From: Myrica gale
Taxonomy: Eukaryota > Streptophyta > Magnoliopsida > Fagales > Myricaceae
Direction of reading: 5' to 3'
Assembly: GCA_963930655.1 (NCBI GenBank)
Contig: OZ005608.1
Span: 18,191,271-18,255,270 of the forward strand
DNA: 64,000 nt
Within the stretch, counting starts at the first letter, position 1; each line of letters opens with the position of its first letter. The notes under the pieces were generated by a model. It made no database searches and was not told where the DNA came from. It saw only the letters and a program-made list of their open reading frames with translations. The position numbers were made by a program, and so were the translations under genes. Positions 22,500 through 34,626 of the stretch are shown here, one piece after another.

Positions 22500-23600
22500 T
22501 TTAGGGACGAATCTTGGCCATCCTCATTGCTTCTTGCAATCTAGTGGGTTGCTTCAACTTTAACTTCTTAGCTATCCACGGCTTCAGCCCATCCACAAAG
22601 GTGTCGATCAGTGCTTTCTCAGACAACCCCTTACTAAAGTTTAGAGTTGCCGAAACTCTTCCACATAACCATGTACCTTGCCCTCTTGCTTAAGCTTGGC
22701 CAATTGGCCATGATGGTTAACTATGGGCGAGGGCCAGAACTGCATAAGCAACTCGCGCTTGAATGCCGTCCACCCGAGCCTCTTTCGATCCTTCTCATAT
22801 TGGGCCCAAATCCATCTCCACCATTTGCTTGCCTTTCCCGTCCAGGAAGAAGCATGTCGTGGCTACTCTCTTCGCCATCGGGACTTCGTAGACATGGAAA
22901 TAGGGGTCGGATTTATCGAGCCACTCGAGCGGATCACAACCATCAAACTTAGGAAAGTCAACCTTTGGTCTTCTTAGTCCTCGATTGTTAAACCGATTTC
23001 CTTCATCCTCCTGGTAGTCTCTTCCTCGGGAACGTGGCCTTCTAGTTCCTCGGTGGTTAAACCGATTTCCTTCCTCTTCATCATAACAGTTATGGCCTCT
23101 CGGCGGTCTCTCATTTCTTATCGCCTCTCGGCCATAGGGCATCGCTTCCCTGTACCGACCCCACCAAATCTTTCCTCCGTCCTCGCCTGGTCATCCGTAT
23201 CATGGTTGGACTAAACTTCACGCAGCCACCTCTCGACCACCTCCCTCTCGTTCTCCACCCGACCATCCAATTTAAGGAGTTGTCGGGGTTTAGGCTCTCC
23301 TCGGGGGACTCAGCTCTGTTGGACTCAGAAACGTGAGTTGCCCTCCCCTCCTCGAGACGAACAACCTTTCTTCTATCGTTGCGACAGGTATCTGGTTGTC
23401 TCCTCTTGACTCTCCACCAATTCTTGCCAACACTGTTTCTAAGCCTTGCCGCAATCCTTCCACAACTCTCTGATTCTCCTCAGCTGCTCTGCTGGCCATG
23501 TCTATGGCACCTTGCATGTGAACCATGGTTGTGATGGTCTCCTCCATCTTGTCTTTCAACCAAAGAGAGGACGACTCCAAAGCTCCAAGTCAATCTCGGT
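22500..23600 (-). pseudogene. gag region of the gypsy relic
   Basis: Minus-strand frames encode a coiled-coil-like N-terminal part (WLKDKMEETITTMVHMQGAI) and the gag core with FPKFDGCDPLEWLDKSDPYF and YEVPMAKRVATTCFFLDGK, the usual start of the plant gypsy capsid domain. It is broken at a few points. Confidence 0.75.
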
Positions 23601-23819
23601 TGGATGACATCGTACTTGACCTGACCTCCATTGCAATATGGCTGCAACAAACCGTCCGACCTTGGGTTCTTTCCCAACAGAAGATCGAACTCCGACCGAC
23701 AACAAACTTAGCACATACAACTTTCGACCTTGGGTTCTCTCCAAAAGAAGACCGAACCCCTCCTCAAGTAAATGCTACTGTTTATTTCTCGTCTTTAACT
23801 CTCAATGAACGCACCAAAT

Positions 23820-24891
23820 TGTTAGGGTCCCCGGTCTAGGAACCCAAAACAAGCACTGATTTTCCCCCGTACCCGATCTACTTCAATACCTCCACGATCC
23901 TTTCAACCAATGATAAGTAACACACGAGCGTAATGATAGGATCTAACACACCAAGAATGAGAAATACCCAAACTATTATGATAAAAGAAAACGTGATCTA
24001 AGGATTATTAGTCCTTCGAACCACAAGAACAAGATAATCTCGATCAAGGTTAATTAGCCCAAGAACGGGTACCTAAACTAGGTTATTAGCTTAGAATGAA
24101 TCTCAAGTGAAAAAATATGAGCTTTGACACTGACTTAGCATATACGTGCCTATGCTCGGCCAAATACTCCCAAAAGCACTTAGGCTCTCCAAGACTCTAC
24201 TATTCTCGATGATCCATTCCTATTGCTCTCATAAAGATGTTTATATAGACATCCTTAGGAGCTCACAAACCCTAACAGACTTAAAAAAATCGATTTAAAT
24301 CTAAATCTAAATCAATTCCTTAAATTAAGGAGATTTGAGATGACAAGCCTAATAAACCAAATTCAAAAAGTAAAATATAAGTTTCTAGATATTCGGAGAA
24401 ATGTCCGGATCTAGATGATACGAATCACCGAATCGCTACAAACAAGAAAATCGAGCGCGGAAGACAATTTCCATAAAAGCGTGGTCGCGCTGCCACTACT
24501 CCTCGATCTAGTCTTGAGCTCCTAGCTAGTCTCAAGCTGGTCCTGATCTTTCTGTGATCAGTTGGGTTGCATACCGAGCATAAGTATCGCTGGCTCCTGG
24601 CCAGTCAGCACACCTGGGCTGTCCTGTTCGGTCGACATGACTTGGATGCCCTGCTCGGTTAGTTTGCCTGTGCGGTCTTGGTCTGTCGGCATGCTTTGGC
24701 TATCCTGGTCGGTCAGTCAGCCTTGTTGGCCTTGATCTGTCAGCCTGCCTTGATCTGTTGGGCGATATTGTTTCTTGTGTTCGTGCTCAGGCGTGTCAGA
24801 AGCGTACTGGTTGGTCACTGACGCTGCCTCTAGCAATTCATCCTCCCACTCGTGGTTGTCCAGGTCGTGGTCTGCAATGGGGATCATGTCA
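23820..24891 (-). repeat. 5' LTR of the gypsy element
   Basis: Starts TGTTAGGGTCC and ends ATGTCA on the plus strand, and aligns along its length with 20833-21774. Its inner edge abuts a putative primer site reading TTTGGTGCG on the minus strand. Confidence 0.88.
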
Positions 24892-25876
24892 GATATGTAA
24901 TGTGCGGACGACGTTGTACATTATACTCCGTCGTTATGTTTTTCGAACTACATCGTTTATCACCAAACATTCGGACGAGAATTTGACACCTGTGGACTTC
25001 AAGCTGTTATACGCTGTTGTTTTGTATAAGATATATACACATGTTTAAAAATTCTTTTTTTATTAGTATTTTGGTTGGAACACTTATTGTAGCATTCACA
25101 CGTTAGTTCAATGAACTATGTCGTTTTACCACACGTGCGGACGACTTGCTTTGTGTGCAGACATGTGCCCCCCATATACAATGCAATAAGTGTGCGCACA
25201 TAACTTTACTATGTCGTTTATTTTTGTGTTGGGACGAGTTTCAGATATACGTTGACTTTTTATTTAGAATATATACACATGTTAGAGTTGTTGTTTATTG
25301 ATTATTTTTATTGCGGACGGTTATGACAGCGTTCGCACATTTATTTGCTAAAATTAAGTCGTTTGACTTAACGTTCAAACGTTAAATGAGACGTTTGGAG
25401 GGTATTTGGATAAGACGACACCATTTTAAATGATGTGCGAACGGTATGTAACACTGTGCGGACGGTACATCCTTGACATTTTTGTGTTTTGCAGATTAAA
25501 AAAATTATAAACGCTACAGTTTGTCGTCTACCTCATTTGTCGAGACTTCTACACAGCTAGATCCTTAAAGTCAGGAGGATTATGTGACGCAGGAGGAGCA
25601 GCTGCCCGAACAGCTGCTTGAGTTCCTGAGCCGATTAGTTACCATGGAGCGTGAGTTTACATGTCTAACTTCGAGGAGTTGAGGTATCAGGATGGGAGTA
25701 TTGGCGATGTTTTGGAGGATCAGGATTGGATTGAGTATCTATAGAGGGAAGACATGGCATCCGTAGATTTGGTTCCGGAGTTTTATACAGCCATGTTGGA
25801 TGTTGTGGACATTGATGCACAAATATGAAACCTCACTTTACGCGAGGTGATATTTCTGTTGTCAACACACATCTAG

Positions 25877-26323
25877 ATTGATTTTTGGGATGCAGAGGTT
25901 GAATGGAGCATTCCCTACAGTGGAGATGAAGAACAAGTCATTTGCAGAAGACATCTTCCCTACATTCATGGGTTGGGATGGAGGGCTCGTCGGACCCTTC
26001 GTAAGACGGCATATCGTTCCAATTTGGCATATTATCATCTCATCTTCACCTACAACATCGAGCCAAGCGCTCACTTGACAACTGACCTAATGTTAGACGT
26101 GGCTAGAGGAGGTATTGTGAATTTTCCGCTATATATCGTCATGAGTCTTCGATCTGATGCGAAGATCAATGGAGCTACCACATTTCCATACAATCTACTC
26201 CTGACACAGTTCCTCCATGGTATGAGATACATGGATAGTCCGGACGAGGAACATAAATCGCCTATTTTTCCCATTTGTTGGACTACTTTCAGCTGTTCAT
26301 CGGATCAGATTAGGCGGCAGTAG
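25877..26323 (+). pseudogene. Transposon-associated ORF (PF20167-like, tentative) in the CACTA relic
   Basis: An open stretch of about 149 codons reads DFWDAEVEWSIPYSGDEEQV, HLPYIHGLGWRARRTLRK, LAYYHLIFTYNIEPSAHLTT, DLMLDVARGGIVNFPLYIVM and TTFPYNLLLTQFLHGM. The pattern of aromatic blocks, then FPLYI, then FPYxxLLTQFL resembles the putative plant transposon protein domain often found in retroelement and CACTA accessory ORFs. It echoes LPYGMFFTHLFHALEFDITG in the SIRE-like accessory ORF at 47476-48243. No start codon fits, and a stop lies just upstream. The function of such ORFs is unknown. Confidence 0.45.
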
Positions 26324-26370
26324 TAACTGTATGGTCGTGCTCTTAGGAGCCGCAACTAGAAGATGAGCAA

Positions 26371-26592
26371 ATGATGGACTTGAAGGTGATAGTTGATGAT
26401 GCTATTTTACAAACACATAAGTTTGTAGTCTGCTTGGAGACTCGTTTGACCGATATGGAGTCTCAAATGGCGGGATTGCAACCATTTCTTATTACCATTT
26501 CAGACAACTTGCATGTGATGTCGATGAGGTTGAGCCCTATTGAGGATCAGAATGGGAAGATGAGAGAGAACTCGGGAAGACTGATCCATTGA
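26371..26592 (+). pseudogene. Small decayed ORF of the CACTA relic
   Basis: A 73-codon frame with heptad-like spacing (FVVCLETRLTDMESQMAGLQ) that could form a coiled coil. Similar short traces lie in the CACTA at 9780-10300. AT-rich noncoding sequence continues to about 27800. Confidence 0.35.
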
Positions 26593-28439
26593 GCACAGTC
26601 CGGAGTATGATTTGTAGTTTATGATTTTTATGTTATGTTTTCACTGCTATGTATATTTATGGTTGTACTATATATTTATTTTTTACCTGTTAGTATAGTT
26701 TGTAGTTGAATATTTATTTTGATATCAGTTTATGATGGCTATTACATATCTTATTTTATAGTCTAATATTTATGTTTGGATATGTTAAGTAAAAAAAATA
26801 TTAGTTGCATACATTATTTAAAATAATTATTTAATTACTATAATTACGTTATTAAGAAATGAAATACTATTATCATGTTATAAATAAATGAGACAAGAGC
26901 GTTCGGACGTTCTAAAAACCGTTCGCACGGTCAATCCGTCTAAAAGCCGACTTTTAGTAATGGGAAAACAGTGTCAATTTTTTCGAAAAAGTTTTTCCTC
27001 ACGGTTTTAAGTACTATGCGAATGACCGTGTAATAAAATCACTTTGTTAGTTGTATTTAAAACGGTGTCGTTGGCAGGTTCGAATAGTTTGTTTTATTTT
27101 ATTCGTGACTGTCCGAACTGTTGGCATTAAAGACAGTGTCATTTATTTAATATTAAAACGAGGTCGTTTCTTTAGCAAACAGGTTCGTGTTGCTGTGGAT
27201 TACAGTCCGGATTGGTGGCAACTTTTCACTCCAAAATTTTCATGAGTAGCGTTCGGACGTAAGTTTTACACGTCCGGAATGAAAGTGTAGAAACCCAGAG
27301 ACTTATCATTCACTCGATATACTCTCAAATCCGTTATTTTTCGAGTTTCTTGTTGAGGAGGCATCTGTAGGCTGGTAGATGGAGGTGTAAGCATAGATTA
27401 AAGTAGTTTTGGGTGGATTTGGAAGCATTATGAGATTTGGAAGCATTTTGAGGTACAATATTTTACGATTTTTGTGGGTTTTGAGTGAAAATGTGTTGTT
27501 TTGGTTGATGTTTGATTGTTTAATACTTTGGGTAGGCCAGAAACATGTTCGGTGTTGATTAGGTGTGAAATGGTGATGTAAAACGTGTTATTTTGGGATT
27601 GAAATTTCTATGTGGAGATATGGATTGTCGAAGGATCTGTTCTTCGACAATCGTACTCCGGATTCTTACTGTAGTCATCTGAATGGTATTTTGGCAATTC
27701 AAACCGTTCAGATGTACCTTAGGGCAGGCAGACATAGCTTCATGAAACAGTTGTGTTTTGTTGTACGGGCTGTGCGGACGATTATTAATTCGCCCAGATG
27801 GTTGTGCTTGAAGTTTATTTAATATTGGTTTTGTTTTAATTGCTAAACAAGCAGCTATTCCTGAATTTTCCAAGTTGTGGACAGTTTGAGATTTTATTGT
27901 CTGTAATGTTGGTAAATATTCTTGTCATTGTGCGTGACTTAGAAATTTCGACAGCGCTCTCCTTTTGTACTTCGGATGCATATTCAACGTTGTGCATACA
28001 CACTTGCATCTTGTCGGCGGGTGTATAACCTCAACGTTGAATGGTTGTATCTGGGGACTAAGGGGAGATGTTGTCAAAGTATTTAGCTCGTCGGGCACAA
28101 TGCTCGGGACATTTACGTACATTATGGATAATCTAATCTTGAATGGGATATGACCTATCACCTTGGAGAAATAAGGTGTTAGAGGTGGACTATCATTGCT
28201 CTATATTTGATTGTTTTATGCATACACATGACTAAAGGTACAAAAAAAAGGGTAAAAGCTGGATTCATGAACTGGATTTATGAGCGAGAATTGTATACTG
28301 GGTGTGTCAAGTATTTGAAGTTATCTTTTGTAGTAATATTACTTCATGTGAAGTCGGAGAATAGCTTGAGCTTAATGGAATTTGAGGACGTGTTAGGGTT
28401 GATAAAAGATGCGTTACCCAATGGGGAAGTATTCAGGAT

Positions 28440-31400
28440 TTAGTTATGACTACATCCATGCATGTCAAAATGATTGCATTTTTTTGGAAGCATAATAGGG
28501 AGTTACAGGAGTGTCCTCTGTATGGGGAGTCGAGGTGGAAGTACAATGAACATGCTAAGTCGAAGGTCCCCTAGAAAGTGTTGCGATATTTTCCATTGAA
28601 ACCGAGGTAGCAACTATTGTTTATGTCACGTTAGACGGCTATGGATATGCAGTGACACTAAGAGAAACGAGTGGTCGAAGACAGAGTGATGAGTCTTCTT
28701 GTGGACTCGGTGGTGTGGAAGGAGCTAGATAAGAAATATGAATGGTTTTTTCGGGAAGCTCGTAACGTTCGTTTGTGTCTAGCTTCTGGTGGATTAAATC
28801 CGTTCGGGAACATGAGCTTGTCATATAGTATATGGCCAGTGGTATTAGTCTCGTACAATTTACCTCCGTGGATGTGTATGAAAGATTCCAGTTTTATGCT
28901 CTCACTTCTTATTCCCTAGAATAGAAGTCCAGTTAATGATATCGATGTGTATTTACTGTTGGCTTTTGTGCACAATCGAGATTTTAATGATTACAATAAA
29001 TGGATGAGTTTACAAATTGGACATTTTCAAAGACAAAGACAACTTGACGAAAAGAGTCAAACCTTGAAGAAAGAAGAACAAGAAGATGCAAGGAGCTAAA
29101 AATGAAGTTTCAAGACCTTAGGGTATAATCCTTATAACTCTTTATTCCACATTTGACAAGGATTTGAATCACGCACTTGCATATCTTTCAAAACGTCCAT
29201 AAACCGTTTTACCTTTTGTTTGAAAGATTAAAATATTTTTAAAGGTTTCAAAACACCCCAAATATATTCCTAAACGCTTCATATACTTATGAGAATTAAG
29301 TCTTTAAAATTAGGTGTTTAAAAGTGGTCAAAAACATGTTTTTAAATGAAGCGGTCGATGAAATTTTTGTAGCGGTCGACCTCTACATGAAGCGGTCGAT
29401 CATTGACAACATTCAAATTTATGACCGTTGGGCAATGACTACTTGAACCGGTCGACCGGTACATGAAGCGGTCGACCGGTACAACGGTAAAATTGTCAAA
29501 TCGACCCCCAACGGCTATAAACGACTAGTTTTCATATGTGGCCTATAAATACACATCCAAAATGTCTAAAATAAAGAAACAACGACCACATATCATTTGT
29601 ATAGCTTGAGAAATATTCTAAACCTTCTTATTTCATATTTCTCATATCATTCACACAAATTGCACTTTCACATCCTTGTCTTTGTGTGAATCAAGAGATA
29701 GAGCTTTCCACTTTTATATTCACTCTTTGAGAGAGTATTGTTCCTAAATCTTCCTATCTAGAGAGTTGTTTCCTTTAGTGAGGTTGTTCACTAAAGAAGA
29801 AGTTTTGAGTGTGTTTATCTCAAGCTTGGTGAGGTTGAGTGGTGAGCCAAAAAAACCACTTGGGTGGGTTTGAGTGTTGATCCCGGGAAAACACTTGTAC
29901 GGTTCACTAGCACCCGGAAGCTAGTGTGTAAAGCTATTGAAGATAGTGGAAAACCTTAAGGCTCGGTAAAAGAGCTTGAGGGGTGGATGTAGGCGGGTTT
30001 GCCGAACCACCTAAAAAATCACTTGTTTGCTTTCTCTATCCCTACTCTTTACATTTAGCACTTACATACTTGTTATATCATTGTATTTGTGCTAAATTAG
30101 TATTTACTTTGCAAACACGGTTTTGAGGGGTTAATATCGAAAAGTTTAGAAAACCAATTCACCCCTCCTCTTGGGTTGCCTTAATCCTGAAATCAAGGAC
30201 TCACATTTACAACCCTGATAGATGAGTTGAAAGAGTTATGTGTGGATAGAGTGCAAACATATGATGAGGTGGAAAGAGATACATTTGACTTATACGCAGT
30301 GTTGCTCTGGACAATGAATGACTTCTCGGCTTACGGTAATATGTTCGGATGGAGTACGAAAGGGAAGTTAGCTTGCCCAATTTGTAATGAGGACATGACG
30401 TCTTCTTTGCTGAAAAATGGAGGTAAACATCTTGGGACATCACTGGTATTTGTCTGCTTTGTATCAGTGGAGGCACGATGTGGACATATTTTATGGGAAT
30501 AACGAATTTAGATCAGATCCTAAAGAGTTTACTGGACAAGAGATACTTGAGCAACTTACATCGGTACCAGTTATGCCTTTTGGAAAGACGCAGAAGAAGA
30601 GAAAACGGACTGTGGATGATATGAGTTGGACGAAAGAAATTATTTTCTTTGTGTTGTCGTATTGGTCAAAATTCAAACTGCGACACCATTTGACCGTGAT
30701 GCATATAAAGAAGAGTATATATGATAATGTGTTGAGGACATTGCTAAACATTGAGGGTAAAATGAAGGATAAAGAAAGAGTTGCATCTACAAGTGCGTGG
30801 GTCAACATGAAGTCATGCCTCATGCGTCTTTCACGCCGAAAAAAGAGGAGCGTAGGAAGTGTTGTCAGTGGTTGAAGGGTGTGCCGTTTCCTAACGAGTA
30901 CACAACGAATATAACCCGATGTGTGAATGTGAAAGAATTGCAAAATATTGGGTATGAACAACGATGATTGTAACATTATGCTGCAACGACTGTTATTAGC
31001 CATGATACATGGGTTATTGGACCAAGAAGTATTTACAGCGTTGAATAAATTAAGCTTATTCTTATGGCACATGTGTTCTAGAACTGTAAAAGTAGAGTTT
31101 ATAGACCCGTTGCAAAAAGATATCGGATTGATCCTCTGTAAGTTGGAGCACATATTTCCCCATTATTTTTCACTGTCATAGTTCATTTAACGGTCCACTT
31201 ACCTCGAGAAGTATTATGTGTGGGGCCTCTACAATTTCGGTGGGTGTATCCAATGGGGGAGATGATGCATTTTGTGAAGAACAGAGCACGGGTAGAGGGG
31301 TCCATAGCAAAGAATTACTTGTTGAATGAATGTCTAACATTTTGCTCTATGTACCAAGATAGGGTTGAGACACGATTGAATAGAAAATAGAGGAATTATG

Positions 31401-32120
31401 CCGAAGTTATTGACCAAGGAGGACACATGGACCGTATTTCTGTATTTGCAGTGAATGTTCGTCCGTTAGAAGCAGGCAAGAGCCAGGATTTGAATAGGAA
31501 GGAGTTCACTAAAACAGAGTGGTATGTGTTTAACAATTGTGCAGAACTCAGCCCACATTTAGGGTAAGCGACTTTCCCTCATTTCATTGTTATTTTTCAA
31601 AGTTTTTGTACTGCGTTTCTTTTATGAGTATTTGTTCGTAGCGAGCATCTATATGAACTCAGACAAGAATCACAAGGAGATGTTGTTCGAGGGCACGAAG
31701 CAGAATTCCCTTCATGGTTTTAAAAAAAGTTATTTATTATATTATTATCTAAGATTTATTTATTATATTATTTTTTTAAATGTCTCATACATTTATATTC
31801 TTATAGATACAGATGATGTGCAATGAATATCCGACCGAAGTGTCAAGCATTTTATCACAAGGTATAAAGACAACCCGTTTGTGCTTCTATCACAAGGTGG
31901 TCAAGCATTTTATCTAGATGATATGAAGTTGGGCGGCCACTAGAAGACAGTTCAGAAAATAATAAGCAGAAATACATATGATATGCCCAATGTTGGAGAA
32001 GAGGACGACAAAGAGAGGGCAGGACCGTCAAATCTAGAAGCACACCAGGAGAACGAGTTAGTTGCTCTTTTTGTAGATTTCGGCAATTTCATTATTAAAA
32101 TGTTTGAGTAGGCACGTCAT
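28440..32120 (+). pseudogene. TNP2-like transposase gene (Transposase_21, DUF4218, DUF4216 regions), interrupted
   Basis: The order is typical of the TNP2 transposase of En/Spm elements. An N-terminal block (about 28440-28640) includes CPLYGESRWKYNEHAKSKVP. The Transposase_21 core (28671-28951) includes WKELDKKYEWFFREARNVRL, SYSIWPVVLVSYNLPPWMC and DSSFMLSLLIP. After the solo LTR, the core resumes (30211-30880) with LIDELKELCVDRVQTYDEVE, LACPICNEDM and VMHIKKSIYDNVLRTLLNIE. A DUF4218-like part (30948-31563) has NDDCNIMLQRLLLAMIHGLL and KLEHIFPHYF. A clean intron (31564-31641, GTAAGC...TAG) precedes EHLYELRQESQ and EAEFPSWF, then FYLDDMKLGGH (about 31900). Internal stops, such as after SLLIP, and frame changes make it non-functional. 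TNP2 cuts and pastes DNA at CACTA ends in the nucleus. Confidence 0.85.
28957..30205 (+). mobile_element. Solo LTR of a SIRE-related copia family (family 2)
   Basis: A single LTR of 1249 bp runs from TGTTGGC to GACTCACA with a perfect 5-bp target duplication TTTAC (28952-28956 and 30206-30210). It sits inside the TNP2 gene: the flanks join as GTGTATTTACAACCCTGAT, the expected coding sequence VYLQP-type. No internal region is present, so the element was reduced by LTR-LTR recombination. It shares the overall LTR plan of the 44718 element (AAGAGGxGGTGAATTGG and CTTCCGGGTGCTAG-like blocks in inverse sense) but is a separate family. TATA box CTATAAATA is at 29543-29551. GTCGAC-core motifs at 29354, 29375, 29395, 29451 and 29471 lie upstream of it. 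Confidence 0.92.
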
Positions 32121-32343
32121 CGATCCACTTCTGCACGTCACTAAAGACACTACGACACGACGTCGTGCTACATCAATATCAGACACTGATGACGAGTCGT
32201 GTGATGATTGTGAGGATAGTGATAGCTCCAAAGAGTCCGACTCTGATTATTAAAATGATTTTACGAATCTCTGTTGTTTATGTTATGTTTATTAAACACG
32301 TTCATATTTTGTTTCTTTGAAAATAATAGTTTCTCATTTGTTT

Positions 32344-32545
32344 CGCTTGTGCAGTCACTGGATGTTGTCATGGCAGCTGAAAAAAAACGTCTTCGTTCCG
32401 ATTCAGGTGCTAAATCTATTGGTGCTAGCAATCATTTCGGGACTCGAGTAGCTGCAACTCCTTCAAATGCATCTGCGACTCCTTCAAATGGAGCAGACGA
32501 CGATTTTTCATCTCCTGCATTGGTCAACCCGCGTGGCACCCGGTA
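32344..32545 (+). pseudogene. First exon of a second CACTA-relic gene (possibly TNPA/TNP1 type)
   Basis: After a TGTGCAG acceptor-like site at about 32354, an ATG at about 32371 opens MAAEKKRLRSDSGAKSIGAS, followed by a duplicated phrase AATPSNASATPSNG. It ends NPRGTR before GTAGAG, which could be a donor. En/Spm elements usually carry a second gene of this kind, whose product binds the subterminal repeats. The rest is missing. The relic fades by about 32660. Confidence 0.4.
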
Positions 32546-32660
32546 GAGTAGTTGTGCGTGTAAGTATTTCAAACTAACTTTAACGTTAATTTTTTCAATA
32601 CATGTAATTAGGTGCAGGTTCCTCTTCCCTCTGTTGGCTACTTAGTTCTGGGCGGCCAAC

Positions 32661-34175
32661 GGTAGAGGGATGCTCCCCTCCACTGTGAAAATTTCTTTTA
32701 AAAAAAAACAAAAATAGTTATATTATTATTAATTTTAGATTTATTTTTTATTTTTAAAAAAATGTTTATGACATATGTCACTTTGCAATTGGACGGGATA
32801 AATTGTCTGTTAAACAATCTAACAGCTTTTGGTCAAGCAAGATTTGGTACCAATATAATAAACTCAGTGAACTTTTTTTTAAAACCCAAAAAAATATTAA
32901 AACGTAGTGTAATTTATAAATTTCCCTATAAAAAATTAGAATAGCCTCTCTTATAACCTAATCTTTTCCCAACTGCCTAATATAATTTACCTGAACGCAG
33001 CTACGTACCCAATTAGAAAAACAGCACAAGGATATATAGTTGGAAGAGAATTAGATGTGGGGTTTGAAAGTTAGTTCAAATAGAATCTATCTAGGGTTCT
33101 GACAGGCGGCGACTTGCGAACTTGGTTTGTGGTTCTTGTTCAAACGCAGAAACTTAGAAAATGGTGACACGGCATCATAAACGTTTCTCAAACTGTCGAG
33201 AAGATGAGCCAAAAAAGCCACCGCAAGTTATTAGATGCACAGGACTGTAACACCCGACTTTAAGCATTAGAGGGTCCACAGCCTTGTCCTTCTCAATGTC
33301 TCGTCATACTATAGCTTGGGTATGCTTTCGAGATCACGAACCCCCTTTACAAGGGCAAAGAAGACACTAGAAAGAAGTGGACATGCATCAACAATTCTCA
33401 ATCAACTACCTTCTACGTGGATAAACATACTTTTCATGCACAGTTATAAAAGGATATTAGAGGGTACAATGTATCAAAACTAACAATTTAGAGTTAAAAT
33501 ATTATTCTACATATGATATTAGAGGGTACAATATTATTCTACATACTTGTCATATTGTTGTCAATCCATTGAGTCGGTAAGGATATTATTCTACATAATG
33601 CGTACAAAATGTAGATCGTTTGGAGGGTACAATGTATCAAAACCAACAATTTAGAGTGTAATGTGTCAAACTCACTAGTTGATGGACGAAACTGTATTTA
33701 ATTAGAGGGAGCTTAATAGTACAAGAATGTCTTTATGGTACGTATTAAAAAAATTTAACAAATCATGGAAGATTATAGATATGAAATTTTGGAACGAGTG
33801 AATCTTTTTATCAGCTTAAACTTTTGAAACAAGTAAATAAAACTAGAATATTCAAACCAAACTCAGATTCCTCATCTCAAATCTGTATTTTTTTGAAACT
33901 ATACGATACGCCAGAAAATGAATCCACTTTAAAAGAAGCTATGCTAGTGCTAGTCATGTTCTTTTCTTTCTCGTGGCTTGATTTAATTTTGTCATTTGTT
34001 TGATATCTACTCACTAATTAACAGAGGAAAACATGTATGACAATACAATACTACTCGTAGCAAATGCATTTAAAACTGAAAAATAAAGCCATACTAATTT
34101 GCGATTAGTTTGGACGCTATTTCGGATTATTTATATGATAAGCTTTTTTTATAAGGTGGTCTCCCCTTGGCCCTT
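32661..34175. other. AT-rich spacer with degenerate repeats
   Basis: A block GAGGGTACAATGTATCAAAA followed by CxAACAATTTAGAGT occurs at about 33457 and 33621. Shorter ATATTATTCTACATA repeats lie between. No ORF of note was seen. Confidence 0.5.
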
Positions 34176-34455
34176 TGTGAATCTATCACTAATTCCAAAT
34201 GCTTAAACTTATAGGAAGAAGAGGATTTTATTATTTGTATTATATTCTCTAACACTCCCCTCACGTGTGGGCCGAACTTTTCTTTAATTGAGAGGTTCAA
34301 TACGTGCAATATTTAATTAAAATAGGGATAGAGTGTAGTGTCAGGTCTCGAACTTAGGACCTTCGCTCTGACACCATGTGAATCTATCACTCATCCCAAA
34401 AGCTTAAGCTGATAGAAAGAGAAATATTTTATTATTTGAATTATATTCTCTAACA
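34176..34455 (-). mobile_element. TRIM: complete 280-bp miniature LTR retrotransposon
   Basis: Two 79-bp LTRs (34176-34254 and 34377-34455) start TGTGAATCTATCACT and end TCTCTAACA. A perfect 5-bp target duplication CCCTT (34171-34175 and 34456-34460) flanks them. On the minus strand a primer site TGGTGTCAGAGC follows the 5' LTR directly, and a polypurine tract GTGAGGGGAG precedes the 3' LTR. The 122-bp interior has no coding capacity. It is whole for its class and must have been copied by another element's proteins. The LTRs differ at roughly a dozen places, so it is not recent. Confidence 0.92.
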
Positions 34456-34626
34456 CCCTTAGCATTCAAAAAACAACAGATGACATCATGACGCATGCAT
34501 TTTTTAGACATTTTAACAAAAGAATCGACGCAGTTGAATGCGAATTAGTTAGTCAAAAGAAGTTTTTCACAAATACTTTGGCATTTGATCCCACAAAGTA
34601 CGAAACGTAAGGATTCAACAGTCAGT

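Larger units (their letters stand above)
20833..24891 (-). mobile_element. Ty3/gypsy (chromovirus-like) element, pol-deleted, with target duplication
   Basis: The minus-strand element spans two LTRs (20833-21774 and 23820-24891) and is bounded by the 5-bp target duplication GATAT (20828-20832 and 24892-24896). Internally, reading leftward, come a gag (about 23600-22500; FPKFDGCDPLEWLDKSDPYF), a zinc-knuckle and aspartic-protease region (22435-22013; LLVDSGSTHSFI) and then only a C-terminal pol tail (EMVWEDDDYLASRIPDFTL) against the polypurine tract GGAAAGGGGA. Reverse transcriptase, RNase H and most of integrase are absent, so it could move only with help. The LTRs differ by roughly 8-10% by eye, suggesting a few million years. 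The right LTR has about 120 bp (about 24359-24477) missing from the left one. Confidence 0.88.
20751..32660 (+). mobile_element. Decayed TNP2-type CACTA (En/Spm) relic with two later insertions
   Basis: The parts outside the inserted gypsy element (20833-24891) and solo LTR (28957-30205) belong together. The left flank and 24892-27800 are rich in GTTCGGACG and GTGCGGACG motifs of the kind filling the CACTA at 8558. Next come a transposon-type ORF (25877-26323), a small decayed ORF (26371-26592), a TNP2 transposase gene (about 28440-32120) and the first exon of a second gene (32344-32545). Neither CACTACAAGAAA-type end is visible, so both edges are approximate and the element appears truncated. 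TNP2 is the catalytic transposase of En/Spm-type elements. Many stops and shifts show it is no longer functional. Confidence 0.7.

Noticed and set aside
30491-31153. 220-codon minus-strand frame
   Set aside because: Lies antisense to clear TNP2/DUF4218 coding on the plus strand; no protein likeness.
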